Assembly (NCBI RefSeq): GCF_029360805.1
Contig: NZ_JARKNC010000008.1
Span: forward strand, 124,001 to 188,000
Origin: Daejeonella sp. JGW-45
GTDB taxonomy: Bacteria > Bacteroidota > Bacteroidia > Sphingobacteriales > Sphingobacteriaceae
Length of the DNA: 64,000 nt
Direction of reading: 5' to 3'
Below the pieces are notes generated by a model. That model was not told where the DNA came from. It saw only the letters and a list, made by a program, of their open reading frames with translations, and did not search any database. The position numbers and the translations under genes were made by a program. Positions 62,134 through 64,000 of the stretch are shown piece by piece (the first letter of the stretch is position 1; each line of letters starts with the position of its first letter).

Positions 62134-63156
62134 TTAGCTTATGTTCCTTAATCCGATAGCCTCAGGATGATTCATATTATCCTGAACGACGCGGTCAATT
62201 ATTTCTTGGGTTATGTTAGGATAATCAACCTCAACCCGTCGTTCATTTTCAATCCAGCTGGCTATTACCATATCATATCTGTCTTTCAGGCTTCTAATTA
62301 CAGGCACACCCATTTCTTTAAGTGCTGCGGCATTAAGCTGCTGTTCGTATTGATTTTTCATCGGAATAACTAACAGCTTCTTTTTCATAAAAAGTGCCTC
62401 TGCGGGAGTTTCGAAACCCGCACCGCACAACACGCCAGCGCTACCTGCCATGCTTTTGATAAACTTATCATTATGGATTGGCTGGATGGTGACGTTTTTA
62501 GCTCTATATGCCTTCTTATTATGCTTTGAAAATACATCCCAGACAACATTTTTGAACTGACTTAATTTCAAAATCAATCTTTTATCATCGTAAGCTGGCA
62601 AATAAACGGTATAGTGCCCACCTTCGGTCACTTTATGCTCCCGTATTTGTTTACGAATAACCGGGGTATAAATATCCTTGCCATAAGGTTTAAAGTGAAA
62701 ACCATATTGTTTAGTATTGGGGGCATAATTTCTTAAAATAAGCTTCCCCATCATGTCAGTGACGTCAGGCTCAGGCGCTTCCTCTGCAAGTACGGCCGCC
62801 TGGTGACTGAGGCCTATGCAGGGAATATTCCTTGTATAGCAGGCCCAGGCAGAAACAGGTTCAAAATCATTGATAACGAGGTCATACTTTTCGATGGGCA
62901 ATGCTTTGATTTCGCTGACAAGCTTACGGATATTAGACCTCACCAGGGTCTTCCACAGGTCTACGCCCCCACTTTTCCCGAAGATAAAGCTAAGTCCCCG
63001 GAATTTATATTTGATCGGATAAGGTATAGTCAAATCACTTTGAATACCGCTAACCAGTATATCAACCTCTCCATGCTGCATTAAACATGGTATCACGTCC
63101 ATAGCTCGGCTTAGATGGCCATTTCCCGTGCCCTGAATAGCGTAAAGTATCTTCAT
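62134..63156 (-). CDS. GT-B fold glycosyltransferase (MurG/UGT-like)
   Basis: 340 residues. KILYAIQGTGNGHLSRAMDVI is the N-terminal acceptor-side loop. GSAGVLCGAGFETPAEALFMKKKLLVIPMKNQYEQQLNA is the nucleotide-sugar-binding part of the C-terminal domain in UDP-glucuronosyltransferase and MurG relatives. Donor and acceptor are unknown. It is transcribed alone between two plus-strand genes. Confidence 0.85.
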   Translation of the reverse strand: MKILYAIQGTGNGHLSRAMDVIPCLMQHGEVDILVSGIQSDLTIPYPIKYKFRGLSFIFGKSGGVDLWKTLVRSNIRKLVSEIKALPIEKYDLVINDFEPVSAWACYTRNIPCIGLSHQAAVLAEEAPEPDVTDMMGKLILRNYAPNTKQYGFHFKPYGKDIYTPVIRKQIREHKVTEGGHYTVYLPAYDDKRLILKLSQFKNVVWDVFSKHNKKAYRAKNVTIQPIHNDKFIKSMAGSAGVLCGAGFETPAEALFMKKKLLVIPMKNQYEQQLNAAALKEMGVPVIRSLKDRYDMVIASWIENERRVEVDYPNITQEIIDRVVQDNMNHPEAIGLRNIS

Positions 63157-63288
63157 TCTTGTATTCTTTGCTAAGTTATGTAATTAGAATGCTTATATAA
63201 CCATTAGACCGGCTGGAAAGTTCTCTTTTACATCGTACAACCACCCTTTACGAAGAATATTTCTATTTTTACAGCCTAACGATTCATT

Positions 63289-63570
63289 ATGATAACAGTA
63301 AACGAATATTTTGACGGCAATGTGAAATCTCTGGGATATAACTCGGTAGAAGGAAAATCAACAATAGGAATAATTGAGCAGGGGGAATATGAATTTGGCA
63401 CATCCCAGCATGAAACTATGACGGTTATTGAAGGCGCCCTTCAAGTTTTACTACCCGGTGAATCCGCATGGGAATTAGTTAAGGCGGGCGAGTCGTTTGA
63501 AATCGACGCTGGCAGCTCTTTTAAAGTCCAGGCCGAACGTCAGACCTCATATTTGTGTAAATACAAATAA
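63289..63570 (+). CDS. ppnP: pyrimidine/purine nucleoside phosphorylase PpnP
   Basis: 93 residues. NVKSLGYNSVEGKSTIGIIEQGEYEFGTSQHETMTVIEGAL and GESFEIDAGSSFKVQ match the small cupin-like PpnP (YaiE) family, which splits various nucleosides with phosphate. A strong terminator follows at 63581. Confidence 0.92.
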   Translation: MITVNEYFDGNVKSLGYNSVEGKSTIGIIEQGEYEFGTSQHETMTVIEGALQVLLPGESAWELVKAGESFEIDAGSSFKVQAERQTSYLCKYK

Positions 63571-63580
63571 ACCTACATAA

Positions 63581-63608
63581 AAAAGCCGCCTTTCCAGGCG
63601 GCTTTTTT
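63581..63608. terminator. bidirectional intrinsic terminator
   Basis: An 11-bp stem AAAAGCCGCCT (63581-63591) with its complement (63596-63606) and a TTCC loop is flanked by A- and T-runs on both sides. It serves ppnP on the plus strand and the convergent gene at 63621 on the minus strand. Confidence 0.9.
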
Positions 63609-63620
63609 TAGGTTACAACC

Positions 63621-63929
63621 TTATAAAAGCAATATTAATAATAAAATAATAATGATAATTGCTCCTACGGATAGATAAACTCCCCCGCTCAGTGCTTTAG
63701 CTTCTTTTTTCATTTCCTGCAGCTCATTGCGAAGTGCCTTACGTTCTTCCCTGCTTAGTTCAGATCTGTCCATGCTTTTGATCTCGTCAACTCTTCTTGT
63801 AATTTCAGCAAAACGGGCTTTTTGAGTCTCCGTCATATCAGGTTTAGACTTAGTGTCTTTCGCCATTACTGAAGGGGCTGATAACATTAACATTAATGCT
63901 GTAGCCAGGAGGTAAATTTTCTTTTTCAT
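63621..63929 (-). CDS. hypothetical exported protein with C-terminal membrane helix
   Basis: 102 residues. A signal peptide (MKKKIYLLATALMLMLSAPSVMA) precedes a charged helical region (about 30-80, TQKARFAEITRRVDEIKSMDR in part, likely coiled coil) and a C-terminal hydrophobic helix (IIIIILLLILLL). The family is common in Sphingobacteriaceae and Cytophagales but has no known function. It ends at the shared terminator at 63581. Confidence 0.78.
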   Translation of the reverse strand: MKKKIYLLATALMLMLSAPSVMAKDTKSKPDMTETQKARFAEITRRVDEIKSMDRSELSREERKALRNELQEMKKEAKALSGGVYLSVGAIIIIILLLILLL

Positions 63930-64000
63930 CGTGCTTGTTTTTAGGTGTTTTTCTTTAAACAGAAAGTTTTATAAAAAGTTTAAGAATTAAGTTACTTAAC

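Overview
The window looks like a chromosomal segment of a Bacteroidota member, most likely Sphingobacteriaceae (Pedobacter or a relative). The evidence is two SusC/SusD pairs, an ECF sigma/FecR pair, promoters of the Bacteroidota type (-7 element TAnnTTTG), and small family-typical genes (DUF2795, PpnP, deoxynucleoside kinase, MG2/plug protein). No rRNA, tRNA, CRISPR array, transposase, integrase or phage gene was seen.

Positions 1-35,900 are one block of minus-strand genes that I read as four consecutive operons. From right to left they are: (D) 35619 to 27144, gluconate-dehydrogenase-3-like subunit, GMC oxidoreductase, Gfo/Idh/MocA oxidoreductase, 3-hydroxyacyl-CoA-type dehydrogenase, RidA, M19 dipeptidase, D-threonine-aldolase-like enzyme, ThuA; (C) 26897 to 16302, ECF sigma, FecR, SusC with STN domain, SusD, PQQ/cytochrome c dehydrogenase, a second ThuA; (B) 16030 to 10009, SusC, SusD, SUMF1-fold protein; (A) 9866 to the left edge, Tat-exported Gfo/Idh/MocA, a second Gfo/Idh/MocA, PIG-L deacetylase, NagB-like protein, an SGNH/propeller/azurin fusion, a third Gfo/Idh/MocA, a DeoC/LacD-type aldolase, and a fourth Gfo/Idh/MocA cut by the window edge. 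Together they suggest uptake of a sugar-containing molecule through two SusCD channels, oxidation outside the cytoplasm (GMC, PQQ and copper proteins), and further processing of keto- or amino-sugar products by Gfo/Idh, deacetylase, deaminase-like and aldolase enzymes. The substrate is not known.

The main discovery is regulatory. Each of the four operons starts at a promoter with the same geometry: two AGTAT-like half-sites exactly 21 bp apart, the nearer one separated by exactly 23 bp from a TAnnTTTG-type -7 element. This defines a four-operon regulon whose regulator is not in the window. A second discovery is a set of degenerate repeats with a 7-bp period in six intergenic spacers; several form inverted pairs.

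Positions 36,000-50,000 hold mixed genes: a GreA/GreB-like factor, lipoproteins, an M20 peptidase, an esterase-like alpha/beta hydrolase, an MG2/plug protein, a SYLF protein, a Tat-exported SGNH hydrolase and a five-PAS protein with a histidine-kinase dimerisation segment but no ATPase domain. Positions 50,000-64,000 are housekeeping: MacB-type permease and ATPase (separated), queA-ispD, a cobalamin adenosyltransferase, gatC, an acyltransferase, trpS, a deoxynucleoside kinase, kdsB, a serine hydrolase, cysE-cysM, a VOC protein, a glycosyltransferase and ppnP.
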